A stretch of DNA of 37,950 nt from an uncultured Pleomorphomonas sp. (GCA_937868725.1 CALMMQ010000089.1:1-37950), one strand, 5' to 3'; counted from the first letter of the stretch, positions 27,981 through 37,132 are shown. Translations and numbers: made by a program. The notes: generated from the sequence alone by a model not told the origin.

Positions 27981-28426
27981 GTCTCGCTCTCCGAACGCTC
28001 CGATGGATCGAGCGGCACGCCGTAGAGTTCGAGCCGATGGTCGACCAGCTTGTAGCCGAGCCGCTTGGCGATCAGCGCCTGCAGTGCCTCGATCTCCTTG
28101 CTGTTGAACTCCACCACCTTGCCGGTCTTGATGTCGATGAGGTGGTCGTGGTGCTCGTCCGGCAGCAATTCGTAGCGCGAACGACCGTCGCGGAAATCGA
28201 GCCGGGCGATCATGCCGGCATCCTCGAACAGCTTGACGGTGCGGTAGACCGTCGAGATCGAAATGTTGGCGTCGATGGCCGAGGCGCGACGATAGACCTC
28301 CTCGACGTCGGGATGGTCGAGCGCCGTCTCCAGCACGCGAGCGATGATCCGGCGTTGCTCGGTCATGCGCATGCCGCTGGCCGCGCAGGCGTCTTCCAGG
28401 GAAACGAGCTTGGGATCATCAGTCAT
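27977..28426 (-). CDS. fur: Fur-family metalloregulator (Fur/Mur type)
   Basis: Metal-responsive repressor. The 149-residue protein has an N-terminal winged helix (RMTEQRRIIARVLETALDHPDVEEVYRRASAIDANISISTVYRTVKLFEDAGMI) and a C-terminal dimerisation/metal domain with Glu91, His92, His93 and His95 (DEHHDHLIDIKTGKVVEF). The CXXC zinc site of many Fur proteins is missing; the only cysteine is Cys14. That is usual for alphaproteobacterial Mur/Fur, which in rhizobia responds to manganese rather than iron. Metal specificity here is inferred. The start at 28426 has a GAGGATG ribosome-binding site and replaces the longer frame from 28489. It lies between rimI and plsC, a conserved rhizobial arrangement. 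Confidence 0.93.
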   Translation of the reverse strand: MTDDPKLVSLEDACAASGMRMTEQRRIIARVLETALDHPDVEEVYRRASAIDANISISTVYRTVKLFEDAGMIARLDFRDGRSRYELLPDEHHDHLIDIKTGKVVEFNSKEIEALQALIAKRLGYKLVDHRLELYGVPLDPSERSESET

Positions 28427-28495
28427 CGCTTCATCCTCAAACCATTTTACCGAAATCAATGCCGCGGCGGCGAACGCGTCTCGGTGCATAATGCG

Positions 28496-28990
28496 TTAGT
28501 TGAGATCGGATCGCATGACAAGAGCATTGGAGCTCTGACCGTTGGCAGTGAGGTAGTAGTTGCCGCGCCGCCCCACTTCATGGAAGCCGGCCCGACGGTA
28601 GAGGGCGAGCGCCGGGGCGTTGCCCTCGTCGACCTCCAGGAACACCGAGCGGACGCGATCGAAGTAGAGGCGCCGCATCACCTCGTCGAGCAGCAGCCGG
28701 CCGATGCCGCAGCCGCGCGCGCTCGCCGCCACGGCGATGGTCAGCACCTCCGCCTCGTCGGCGGCGGTGCGGGTCAGAACGAAGCCGATGGGACGACGGC
28801 GGCCGAACAGGCGGGCACGACGGGCGACGAGGCCGGTCACGTTGGCCTCCCCGCACAGCGCCTCGAGTTCGGCGGCTGGCCAGCCATGATGGAAGGCACC
28901 GGCGTGGATGTCGGCCAGGTCCTCGGCGTCGGCAACCTTGGCCGCATCGATCACCGGAGGATGGAAGTCGCGCCAGAAAGTCAGGCTCAT
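28496..28990 (-). CDS. rimI: Ribosomal-protein-alanine N-acetyltransferase
   Basis: GNAT acetyltransferase, named after the enzyme acetylating the N-terminal alanine of S18. The 164-residue protein starts MSLTFWRDFHPPVIDAAKVADAEDLADIHAGAFHHGW. The acetyl-CoA-binding motif is VLTIAVAASARGCGIGRLLLDEVMRR (RGxGxG-type loop), followed by VFLEVDEGNAPALALYRRAGFHEVGRRGNYY, the RimI hallmark. Its start overlaps the tsaB stop by 4 nt, the frequent tsaB-rimI pairing. Actual substrates of alphaproteobacterial RimI are less certain. The end lies 69 nt before the fur-type gene. Confidence 0.93.
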   Translation of the reverse strand: MSLTFWRDFHPPVIDAAKVADAEDLADIHAGAFHHGWPAAELEALCGEANVTGLVARRARLFGRRRPIGFVLTRTAADEAEVLTIAVAASARGCGIGRLLLDEVMRRLYFDRVRSVFLEVDEGNAPALALYRRAGFHEVGRRGNYYLTANGQSSNALVMRSDLN

Positions 28991-29661
28991 TGCAGAAGAC
29001 CGGGGACAGGCAGTTGCGGTTTGGCGTCGGCAGCGCGGATGTACACCGGCTTGGGCGGCGCCGCCTCGGGGCTGAGCGCGCTGGCGCGTCGCGCCAGACG
29101 CAGGGGATCGGGACCGTCGGCGGCGTCGATGCGCGGCAGGCGGCGACCGGTGGTGGCGGCGTGGTGGGCGAGAATGGCCGTCCCCGAACCGACCATGACG
29201 GCGACATCGGGGCCGACAGTGCGCCACACCGTCTCGGCATCGGCGGCAAACGGCGGCAGCAGCACCGCGCCGTCGCGGTCAAACAGGGCGGCGTAGATTT
29301 CGCCGCGCCGGGCGTCGATGGCGGCCAGCACCGGACCATCGGCCGGTTCATCAAGCGACAGGGCGAGCAGCGTCAGGCTGTCGACACCGATCACCGGCAC
29401 GCCGAGCGCCAGGCCGAGGCCGCGCGCGGTGGCGACGGCGATGCGGATGCCGGTGAATGAGCCGGGGCCGACGTCGACGGCGATGCGGCCGACGTCGGCG
29501 ATGGCGACGCCGGCCTCGGCGAGCAGACGGTCGATCATCGGCAGCAGGTGTTCGGCATGCCCCCGGTCCATGCGTTCGACCAGCGCATGCTGCCGCCCGG
29601 CGCCATCGGAGACGGCGACGGCGGCGCGATCGAGGGCGGTATCGAGGGCGAGCGTCAACAT
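28987..29661 (-). CDS. tsaB: tRNA t6A biosynthesis protein TsaB
   Basis: Scaffold partner of TsaD in making N6-threonylcarbamoyladenosine at position 37 of ANN-decoding tRNAs. The 224-residue protein has the ASKHA-fold opening MLTLALDTALDRAAVAVSD and the diagnostic block IAVDVGPGSFTGIRIAVATARGLGLALGVPVIGVDSL. The IDARRGEIYAALFD segment follows. The ATG has an AAGGAAG ribosome-binding site. It is first in a minus-strand run tsaB-rimI-fur-plsC, with 4-nt overlaps between tsaB and rimI and between fur and plsC. A candidate promoter and inverted repeat lie in the 278-nt region shared with divergent hrcA. Confidence 0.95.
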   Translation of the reverse strand: MLTLALDTALDRAAVAVSDGAGRQHALVERMDRGHAEHLLPMIDRLLAEAGVAIADVGRIAVDVGPGSFTGIRIAVATARGLGLALGVPVIGVDSLTLLALSLDEPADGPVLAAIDARRGEIYAALFDRDGAVLLPPFAADAETVWRTVGPDVAVMVGSGTAILAHHAATTGRRLPRIDAADGPDPLRLARRASALSPEAAPPKPVYIRAADAKPQLPVPGLLQ

Positions 29662-29725
29662 GTCGCTTCCTTAACGTGACGGCGGCGCGCTGTCGAGGCG
29701 GCAAGCCGGATAAGCGCCGCGCCGG

Positions 29726-29769
29726 GGGCACGGATGCCGCTCGTGGCCCGACCGCGACAGTCCGTGCCC
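29726..29769 (-). other. Stem-loop in the tsaB leader
   Basis: A perfect 9-bp inverted repeat (29726-29734 with 29761-29769, GGGCACGGA type) encloses 26 nt that can pair further. It would lie in the 5' untranslated region of tsaB if transcription starts at the candidate promoter at 29814-29842. No function is known. Confidence 0.3.
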
Positions 29770-29813
29770 AAATGGTCGCGACAGGTCGGCCAGCAAGCTT
29801 TTGAATCTGGCGG

Positions 29814-29842
29814 ATAAAATTGTCATGACATTTGGGATGCAA
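29814..29842 (-). promoter_or_regulatory. Candidate tsaB promoter
   Basis: On the minus strand TTGCAT (29842-29837) and TTTTAT (29819-29814) are spaced by 17 nt and match the sigma-70 boxes at four of six positions each. The site overlaps the inverted repeat at 29824-29850, so a protein bound there would block it. Confidence 0.4.
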
Positions 29843-29850
29843 ATGTCATG
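29824..29850. promoter_or_regulatory. Inverted repeat (candidate operator) between tsaB and hrcA
   Basis: CATGACATTT, a 7-nt spacer and AAATGTCATG form perfect 10-bp arms. The left arm also overlaps the separate palindrome TGTCATGACA (29821-29830). The dyad lies in the spacer and -35 region of the candidate tsaB promoter and 90 nt before hrcA. It is not the CIRCE sequence (TTAGCACTC-N9-GAGTGCTAA). It looks like a binding site for a dimeric regulator, but which one is unknown. Confidence 0.5.
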
Positions 29851-29939
29851 TTTTAGCCACTGGATCAACAAACGGATTGAAGGTGGCGGCCGAGCGCGGC
29901 AAACTCGCGGCCAGCCAAGTCAACAGGAGCGTCAGCGCC

Positions 29940-31010
29940 TTGTCCCTCTCTCCCTGGTCGGGCAGCCTCAAGGACCTCGACGAACGGGCGCGCGACATCT
30001 TCCGGCGCGTCGTGGAAGCCTATCTCGAAACCGGCGAGCCGGTGGGCAGCCGCAACATCTCGCGGCTGTTGCCGGCGCGGCTGTCGCCGGCTTCGGTGCG
30101 CAACGTCATGAGCGACCTCGAGCGGGCCGGCCTCATCTACGCCCCGCACACGTCGGCCGGCCGTCTGCCCACCGACATCGGCCTGCGCTTCTTCGTCGAC
30201 GCGCTGCTGGAGATCGGCGACGTCTCGACCGAGGACCGCTCGGCCATCGAGGCGCGCCTGCGCTCGTCCAATTCGGCCAGCACGCTGGAAGGGCTGCTCA
30301 CCGAGGCGACGCAGATGCTGTCGGGCCTGACGCGCGGCGCCGGTCTGGTCATGACCACCAAGTCCGACGTGCGGCTGCGCCACGTCGAGTTCGTCCGCAT
30401 CGACGAGACGCGCGGCCTGGTGGTGCTGGTCGGCGAGAACGGCACGGTGGAGAATCGCCTCATCGACCTGCCGATCGGCCTGCCGGCCTCGGCGCTGCAG
30501 GAAGCGTCCAACTATATCAACGCCCGGGTGCGCGGCCGCACCCTCAGCGAAACCCGGTCCGAGATCGAGATCTACCGTGCCGCCCGCCGGGCCGAGCTCG
30601 ACGAGCTCACCGCCCGCGTCGTCGACGCCGGTCTCGCCTCCTGGTCGACCGCCGGCGCCAACCGGCCGCAGACGCTGATCGTGCGCGGCCGGGCCAATCT
30701 CCTCGACGACGTGCATGCCACCGAGGACCTCGAACGCATCCGCTCGCTGTTCGACGAGCTCGAGACCAGCGACGACCTGATCCAGCTCCTGGGGCTGGCC
30801 GACGAGGGCGATGGGGTCCGCATCTTCATCGGTTCGGAGAACAAGCTGTTCGGGCTGTCCGGCTCCTCGCTGGTGGTGTCGCCCTACCGCGACAGCGATT
30901 CGCGGGTCATCGGCGCTGTCGGCGTCATCGGCCCGACGCGGCTCAATTATGCTCGCGTGGTGCCGATGGTGGACTATACGGCGCGCATCGTCGGCAGCCT
31001 TGTCGGCTGA
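29940..31010 (+). CDS. hrcA: Heat-inducible transcription repressor HrcA
   Basis: Repressor of class I heat-shock genes that binds CIRCE and is kept active by GroEL. With a TTG start at 29940 the protein is 356 residues; AGGAG lies 10 nt upstream, and the first ATG after the conserved N-terminus is far too late. An ATG at 29832 would give 392 residues with an unrelated N-terminus. The winged helix is [78 protein letters not shown]. The C-terminal block [38 protein letters not shown] is characteristic. grpE follows by 106 nt on the same strand. No CIRCE element was found in this window. Confidence 0.95.
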   Translation: MSLSPWSGSLKDLDERARDIFRRVVEAYLETGEPVGSRNISRLLPARLSPASVRNVMSDLERAGLIYAPHTSAGRLPTDIGLRFFVDALLEIGDVSTEDRSAIEARLRSSNSASTLEGLLTEATQMLSGLTRGAGLVMTTKSDVRLRHVEFVRIDETRGLVVLVGENGTVENRLIDLPIGLPASALQEASNYINARVRGRTLSETRSEIEIYRAARRAELDELTARVVDAGLASWSTAGANRPQTLIVRGRANLLDDVHATEDLERIRSLFDELETSDDLIQLLGLADEGDGVRIFIGSENKLFGLSGSSLVVSPYRDSDSRVIGAVGVIGPTRLNYARVVPMVDYTARIVGSLVG

Positions 31011-31116
31011 TTTTCCAGTCAAGGCTTGATTTTCGCCCGCCAAACCCTCAAATCCCGGTCACATTCCGCGGGTAGCCGGCAGGCCGCCCGCCTGAGGCTT
31101 GACCCAAGAGGACAGC

Positions 31117-31716
31117 ATGGCAGACGAAACCACGGGTGAAACACCTGAAATCCAAGTGCCCGAACTCGACCCGGTGGTCGATCAGGGGCTGAAGCGCATC
31201 GCGACGCTGGAAAAGGAAGCGGCCGATCTCAAGGATCAGTTGCTGCGCACCCTTGCCGACATGGAAAACCTGCGCCGGCGCACCGAGCGCGAGATCGCCG
31301 ATGCCCGCGTCTACGCCGTGACCAACTTCGCCCGCGACGTGGTGACCGCCGCCGACAACCTGACGCGGGCGATCAGCGCCGTCGACACCGAGGCCCGCGC
31401 CACCGGCGGCGAAGCACTGGTGGCCCTGTTCGACGGCGTCGAGCTGACCGATCGCGAGCTGATGAAGGCGCTGGAAAAGCACGGCGTCACCAAGGTCGAG
31501 CCGATGGGCGAGAAGTTCGACCCCAACTTCCATCAGGCAATGTTCGAAGTGCCCGATCCCAGCGTCGTCGCCGGCACCGTGGTGCAGGTGGTGCAGGCCG
31601 GCTACAAGATCGGCGAGCGCGTGCTGCGCCCGGCGCTGGTCGGCGTCGGCCGAGGCGGCCCCAAGGCGGCACCGGCGGCCGAGCCGGAAGGCGGCCACGT
31701 CGACAAGACCGTCTGA
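31117..31716 (+). CDS. grpE: Nucleotide exchange factor GrpE
   Basis: Dimeric co-chaperone that releases ADP from DnaK. The 199-residue protein starts [16 protein letters not shown] with an AAGAGGAC ribosome-binding site. A long coiled-coil helix ([40 protein letters not shown]) leads into the beta-wing domain with the family signature [45 protein letters not shown]. It follows hrcA and acts with DnaK and DnaJ encoded at the right end of the window. Its stop codon overlaps the first bases of repeat copy B. Confidence 0.97.
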   Translation: MADETTGETPEIQVPELDPVVDQGLKRIATLEKEAADLKDQLLRTLADMENLRRRTEREIADARVYAVTNFARDVVTAADNLTRAISAVDTEARATGGEALVALFDGVELTDRELMKALEKHGVTKVEPMGEKFDPNFHQAMFEVPDPSVVAGTVVQVVQAGYKIGERVLRPALVGVGRGGPKAAPAAEPEGGHVDKTV

Positions 31717-31826
31717 GCATCCGCCGATCGGGTTGCATCCCCCTGATCGCTAAGCGGCGGCTCCAACCTTTGTCTCTGGAGCGGTTTCTTGCCGACCTGA
31801 CGATTCAGTCAGGTCGGTAAGCGCAC
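31715..31826 (+). repeat. RIME-like two-palindrome intergenic repeat, copy B
   Basis: Starts GAGCATCCGCCGATCGGGTT within the grpE stop codon. It shares TCTGGAGCGGTTTCTT with copies A and C. The second hairpin is CCGACCTGAC, loop GATTCA, GTCAGGTCGG (10 bp). Compared with copy A, the inner stem pair changes from T-A to C-G with pairing kept. It lies directly 3' of grpE and may act as its transcript-end structure. Confidence 0.8.
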
Positions 31827-32212
31827 GAAGCATCGCAACGCCATCGCCGGGCCGCGCGCCCGGCGATCTTACGTATTTCCACATAATTTCGCTTGGAACC
31901 GCCGCCGCGCCGTCTTAAGATGGCGCCACCTTCGAGGAGGGGCGGTCAGCCCATCCGGGGGTGCGTGGGTGCCGGCACGGACCGGTCGCGCCGTTCCGGC
32001 GTGACGGGTGGCACCCACTGCCCCCGACCCGCAAGGCAAGCCCCCCGGTCATCGCCGCTGCATCACCACCGGCGCCTCAGGCGCGGCGGTTGCCGTTGTT
32101 CTGGTCGCCGCTTTCCGGCCCCGGTCCGGCCTCCGGGAAGTCGACGAGATTGGCCAGCACCTCCGGATAGACGAGCACGCGCGTCCGCCGCAGCGGACGG
32201 GCGGCGCGCCGG
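31717..32212. other. Convergent grpE-lepA intergenic region
   Basis: This 496-nt gap lies between the convergent ends of grpE and lepA. It contains repeat copy B, a perfect 9-bp hairpin with 7-nt loop at 31843-31867, a structured block at 31907-32025, and a CGTCCGC/GCGGACG hairpin at 32182-32199 just after the lepA stop. A 33-codon frame with host-like codon use lies at 32077-32178 on the minus strand. A CATAAT box at 31882-31887 (plus) is a possible -10 element without a good -35. No convincing full-length gene is present. Confidence 0.5.
31907..32025 (+). ncRNA. Candidate structured RNA downstream of grpE
   Basis: Two strong folds lie close together. At 31907-31926 an 8-bp stem has loop TTAA and one G-U pair. 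At 31957-32025 a 69-nt fold has GGGGG/CCCCC at the base, an 8-bp TGGGTGCC/GGCACCCA stem and an upper stem of 3+9 bp closed by loop TTC, again with one G-U pair. Both wobble pairs form only in plus-strand RNA; in minus-strand RNA they would be A-C mismatches. No known family (tmRNA, SRP, RNase P, 6S) was recognised. It could instead be a convergent-terminator structure, though no T-run follows. Confidence 0.3.
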
Positions 32213-34018
<1,806 letters not shown>

Positions 34019-34266
34019 GGTCGGCTAATACCATCGCGCGCGTCGGGCGCCAAGCGGCCTGTGGCCACGCCGGCGGCATTCTCCGGCCGCTTTGAGGTCG
34101 CGGACGACGCTGGCCGATGGTCGCCGCCAGAGCAACCGTCGCCCGACGGGGACAGTGGCCGGCACAGCGACCAACAACAAGAGTTGCAGCCGCGACGGCA
34201 TGCGCAACTCATGATGTTTTTCGTCAAATTTCTTCTATTTCAAGTCATCATCAGTAACCGTCCAAA

Positions 34267-34295
34267 TTGACAGGTTTAGTAGTCGCAGTTAACTG
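34267..34295 (+). promoter_or_regulatory. Candidate marR promoter with operator-like palindrome
   Basis: TTGACA (34267-34272) is a consensus -35 box. A weak -10-like TTAACT (34289-34294) follows after 16 nt and lies inside the perfect palindrome CAGTTAACTG. A start here would give a leader of about 260 nt before the marR ATG. The -10 match is only three of six, so this is tentative. Confidence 0.3.
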
Positions 34296-34512
34296 TCGTC
34301 GCTCACTCATGTTACCCCCATCACGCCGAGGGGGACTGCCGGAAAAAGTCAGATGCACGATCGCCGTATCGCCGGATGTTGTCCCTCGAAAACCAAGCGA
34401 CGCACGGAGCCGCTCCGCTGGCCCTGCCCACCATCGTTGCCCGGCCGGTCGGGCAACGACTGAACCGTGGAGGCCGCCTGACGTCGCGGCCACAGACATC
34501 CATCTCATCTCC

Positions 34513-34530
34513 CGGCTCCGCGCGGAGCCG
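34513..34530 (+). promoter_or_regulatory. 18-bp palindrome in front of marR
   Basis: CGGCTCCGC/GCGGAGCCG is a perfect palindrome ending 28 nt before the marR ATG; a third half-site CGGCTCCG follows at 34531-34538. MarR proteins commonly bind palindromes of this size and repress themselves. As RNA it would form a stem close to the ribosome-binding site. Confidence 0.4.
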
Positions 34531-34558
34531 CGGCTCCGATGCGGGAAGACTCAAGGCC

Positions 34559-35047
34559 ATGTCGCTGTCCAACAAGTTCGCCGCCGTGGCGATTGCCGTG
34601 AGCGAAAGCATCCAGAATGCCGCCGGCGACCTGCCACTGACCACCGCCGCCGCTCTGGTGACGCTGACCTCCGGTCAGGCGATGTGCATCGGCGAGATTT
34701 CGCGCGTCGTCGGGCTGACGCATTCGGCCACGGTGCGGTTGATCGATCGCCTTGAGGACGGCGCCCTCGTCCGCCGCCACAAGCGCGTCGGCCGCGAAGT
34801 GGCGGTCGAGATCACGGCGCGCGGCCGGCGCAAAGTCGACAGCATTCTGGAGGCGCGCGATCGGGTCGTGGCGCAGCTGCTGGAGGGGTTGGCCAGCGAC
34901 GATCGTCAGGCGATGTCGGCGGTGCTCGATCGCATCCTGCTGCGCAGTTGCGAATGCGGCATGACGCGGGAACGGCTGTGCCGGCTGTGCCGGCCCGGCC
35001 ACTGCGATTGTGCCCTGGCCCGGCAGCCGGCGTCGCCGGCCGGCTGA
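34559..35047 (+). CDS. MarR-family regulator with cysteine-rich C-terminus
   Basis: Winged helix-turn-helix transcription factor, normally a dimer. The 162-residue protein starts MSLSNKFAAVAIAVSE. The DNA-binding region is TSGQAMCIGEISRVVGLTHSATVRLIDRLEDGALVRRHKRVGREVAVEITARGRRKV (residues 38-93). The last part has six cysteines: Cys131, 133, 141, 144, 149 and 151 (CEC, CRLC, CDC), suggesting metal binding or thiol-based sensing; Cys43 is another. A longer frame from 34376 is rejected because its first 61 residues are Arg/Ser/Gly-rich and non-conserved. The ligand and targets are unknown. It is divergent from lepA and converges with the methyltransferase gene, 7 nt between stop codons. Confidence 0.85.
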   Translation: MSLSNKFAAVAIAVSESIQNAAGDLPLTTAAALVTLTSGQAMCIGEISRVVGLTHSATVRLIDRLEDGALVRRHKRVGREVAVEITARGRRKVDSILEARDRVVAQLLEGLASDDRQAMSAVLDRILLRSCECGMTRERLCRLCRPGHCDCALARQPASPAG

Positions 35048-35054
35048 GCGCCGA

Positions 35055-35672
35055 TCAGAGCTTGCGGTAGGTCCAGACGCGGGCCGGCGGCAGATTGAGC
35101 AGCACCCAATCGCCGACCTCGAGCGACCAGTGCCTGGCATCCTCGCGCACCGGCGGCACCAGGGCGTAGGAGAACTGGATGAACGGCCGACCGGCCGGCA
35201 GGTGGTCCATCGCCTGTTCAAGCAGTTGCCGGCGCATCATCGGCGGCCGGGTGAACAAGGGCAGACTGGAAACCACCGCCGCCACATCGCTGATGCCATG
35301 GTGGCTCAGCGTCTGGCCAAGGGTATAGGCATCGCCCTCGATGATGCCGACGCCGGGAAAGCGCCGGCGCAGGTGGACGGCGAAGTCGGGATTGAATTCG
35401 ATGGCCACCAGACGCTCGGCCGGCACGCCGCGAGCAATCAGGGCCGCCGTCACCGAACCGGTGCCCGGTCCGAGTTCGACGATGGTGCCGCTCCAGGCCG
35501 GATCGACACCGGCGGCCATGGCCCGCGCCAGCCCCCGGCCGGACGGCGACACGGCACCGGTGGTGAGCGGCCGGCTGGCCCAGGTGCGAAGAAAGGTGAT
35601 GTCGTCGGCGCACAGTCCCTTGAGGCGCTGGGCTTCAGCCATGGCCTCATCGCGTAGTCGGTGTACGAACAT
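35055..35672 (-). CDS. PmtA-like SAM-dependent methyltransferase (phospholipid N-methyltransferase family)
   Basis: Class I methyltransferase similar to rhizobial PmtA, which converts phosphatidylethanolamine to phosphatidylcholine. The 205-residue protein starts MFVHRLRDEAMAEAQRLKGL after an AGGAG ribosome-binding site with good spacing. The SAM site is IVELGPGTGSVTAALIARGV (about residues 65-84). The preceding FLRTWASRPLTTGAVSPSG and later VVSSLPLF, GRPFIQFSYALVPPV and LLNLPPARVWTYRKL blocks fit PmtA-type enzymes rather than rRNA adenine methylases, with which they are often confused. It lies downstream of dnaJ on the same strand, separated by 274 nt that include repeat copy C. Whether it acts on lipid is not proven; many rhizobia have a related gene beside dnaJ in addition to pmtA. 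Confidence 0.8.
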   Translation of the reverse strand: MFVHRLRDEAMAEAQRLKGLCADDITFLRTWASRPLTTGAVSPSGRGLARAMAAGVDPAWSGTIVELGPGTGSVTAALIARGVPAERLVAIEFNPDFAVHLRRRFPGVGIIEGDAYTLGQTLSHHGISDVAAVVSSLPLFTRPPMMRRQLLEQAMDHLPAGRPFIQFSYALVPPVREDARHWSLEVGDWVLLNLPPARVWTYRKL

Positions 35673-35784
35673 GAGCGCTCCTGTGTCCGCCGGTCGGATC
35701 GACGGACGTCCTGCCCGGACGACCACGCCTACCATTAACCACAGCAGTGTTATGGCGTCATGGCGGACTTATGGCAATGGCCCC

Positions 35785-35893
35785 AGAGCGCTTTCCGACC
35801 TGACGGAAGTGTCAGGTCGATAAGAAACCGCTCCAGAGTCAAAGGTTTGAGCCGCTGCCGCTCAGATTGTCGCAACCGGATCGGCGGATGCAT
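35785..35893 (-). repeat. RIME-like two-palindrome intergenic repeat, copy C
   Basis: Read on the minus strand it starts GCATCCGCCGATCCGGTTGC, continues with ACCTTTG and TCTGGAGCGGTTTCTT as in copy B, and ends GTCAGGTCGGAAAGCGCTCT as in copy A. The second hairpin has a 9-bp stem (CGACCTGAC/GTCAGGTCG) and loop ACTTCC. The first palindrome is degenerate. It lies about 55 nt downstream of dnaJ and upstream of the methyltransferase gene. Confidence 0.8.
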
Positions 35894-35946
35894 CTAGATG
35901 GCACGCCAATTCGGCGGGCGGCAACCGGCGGCGCCGCGCCGTTGGC

Positions 35947-37071
35947 TCAGCTGCCAAGATTATCGAAGAAGTCGCGGACGCGAGCGAAGAAGCCGGTGGT
36001 GTCGGGATTGTTCTCGCCCGACGATTCGCGTTCGAACTCGTCGAGCAGCTCGCGCTGGCGCCGCGTCAGGTTCTGCGGCGTCTCGACGGTGACGTTGATG
36101 TACATGTCGCCGATGTCGCGGCTGCGCAGGATGGGCATACCCTTCTGGCGCAGGCGGAACTGCTTGCCGGTCTGGGTGCCGTCCGGCACGCGCACCTTGG
36201 TCTTGGTGCCATCGATCATCGGCACCTCGAACTCGCCGCCCAAGGCCGCCGTGGTCATGGAAATGGGCACACGGCAATGCAGGTCGGCGCCGTCGCGCTG
36301 GAAGAAGGCGTGCGGCTTCAGCGAAATGAAGATGTAGAGATCGCCGGCCGGGCCGCCACGCAGGCCGGCCTCGCCTTCGCCGGAGAGGCGGATGCGGGTG
36401 CCGTCCTCGATGCCGGCGGGAATGTTGACCGACAGCGACCGCTCCTGCGTGACGCGGCCGGTGCCCGAGCAGGCCTCGCACGGGTTGGCGATGATCTCGC
36501 CACGCCCCTGACAGGCCATGCAGGTGCGTTCGATGGTGAAGAAGCCCTGGCTGGCCCGCACCTTGCCGGTGCCGCCGCAAGTGCGGCAGGGCTGCGGCTG
36601 GGTGCCCGGCTTGGCGCCCGAGCCCGAGCACTTGACGCAGGTGATCGAGGTGGGCACGCGGATTTCGACCGTCTTGCCGGTGTAGGCCTCTTCCAGCGTG
36701 ACGTCGAGGTTGTAGCGCAGATCGGCGCCGCGCTCGCGGCCGGAGGCTCGGCCCTGGCGGCGGCCACCGCCCATGAACTCGCCGAAGATGTCGGCCATCG
36801 AGCCGCCACCGAAACCACCGCCGCCGCCGAAGCCGCCACCGCCATTCTCGAAGGCGGCGTGACCGAAGCGGTCGTAGGCCGCCCGCTTCTGCGGATCCTT
36901 GAGAGCCTCATAGGCCTCGTTGACTTCCTTGAACTTGGCCTCGGCGGTGTGATCGCCCGGGTTCTTGTCCGGATGCAGCTGCATGGCGAGCTTGCGAAAA
37001 GCGCTTTTCAGGGCTTTCTCGTCAGCATCGCGGGAAACGCCCAGGATCTCGTAATAATCGCGTTTGGCCAT
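35947..37071 (-). CDS. dnaJ: Chaperone protein DnaJ
   Basis: Hsp40 co-chaperone that delivers substrates to DnaK and stimulates its ATPase. The 374-residue protein ([22 protein letters not shown]) has a J domain (residues 1-70) with HPD at 33-35, a Gly/Phe-rich stretch (about 77-107), and a zinc domain with four CxxCxGxG repeats whose cysteine pairs are 145/148, 162/165, 184/187 and 198/201. The C-terminal substrate-binding domains follow. It is a complete type I DnaJ. It is downstream of dnaK, with a strong terminator in the 114-nt gap. An ATG at 37113 is rejected because family members begin at MAKRDYYE. Confidence 0.98.
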   Translation of the reverse strand: MAKRDYYEILGVSRDADEKALKSAFRKLAMQLHPDKNPGDHTAEAKFKEVNEAYEALKDPQKRAAYDRFGHAAFENGGGGFGGGGGFGGGSMADIFGEFMGGGRRQGRASGRERGADLRYNLDVTLEEAYTGKTVEIRVPTSITCVKCSGSGAKPGTQPQPCRTCGGTGKVRASQGFFTIERTCMACQGRGEIIANPCEACSGTGRVTQERSLSVNIPAGIEDGTRIRLSGEGEAGLRGGPAGDLYIFISLKPHAFFQRDGADLHCRVPISMTTAALGGEFEVPMIDGTKTKVRVPDGTQTGKQFRLRQKGMPILRSRDIGDMYINVTVETPQNLTRRQRELLDEFERESSGENNPDTTGFFARVRDFFDNLGS

Positions 37072-37087
37072 AGCTTGTTCCAAGGGT

Positions 37088-37127
37088 CGGTGGTTCACCG
37101 AACTCAGCCGCATTTGCCGGGAAATGC
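37088..37127 (-). other. Hairpins in the dnaJ leader
   Basis: Two small stems follow the dnaK terminator: GCATTT/AAATGC with a 6-nt loop (37110-37127) and CGGTG/CACCG with loop GTT (37088-37100). They lie in the dnaJ 5' region and may affect translation or transcript stability. A dnaJ-specific promoter was not evident. Confidence 0.3.
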
Positions 37128-37132
37128 CAGCA

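Larger units (their letters stand above)
34019..34558. other. Divergent lepA-marR intergenic region
   Basis: This 540-nt gap has an AT-rich core (about 34200-34320) in an otherwise GC-rich window. Plus-strand features are a perfect TTGACA at 34267-34272 with TTAACT 16 nt later, the palindrome CAGTTAACTG at 34286-34295, an 8-bp CGTTGCCC/GGGCAACG hairpin at 34435-34458, and the 18-bp palindrome at 34513-34530. No gene was recognised; small open frames here have unlikely composition. Confidence 0.45.

Noticed and set aside
24162-28025. 1287-codon plus-strand open frame opposite polA, plsC and part of fur
   Set aside because: It spans several well-identified genes on the other strand and has the same shadow composition.
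29662-29939. CIRCE element upstream of hrcA-grpE
   Set aside because: The inverted repeat present is CATGACATTT-N7-AAATGTCATG, not TTAGCACTC-N9-GAGTGCTAA.
31717-32212. Known RNA gene (SRP RNA, tmRNA, RNase P, 6S) in the grpE-lepA gap
   Set aside because: The structure is strong, but none of the conserved sequence signatures of these families was found.
35055-35672. rRNA adenine dimethyltransferase annotation for the gene after dnaJ
   Set aside because: The FLRTWASRP...SPSG, SSLPLF and LPPARVWTYRKL segments fit PmtA-type phospholipid methyltransferases better than KsgA/Erm enzymes.
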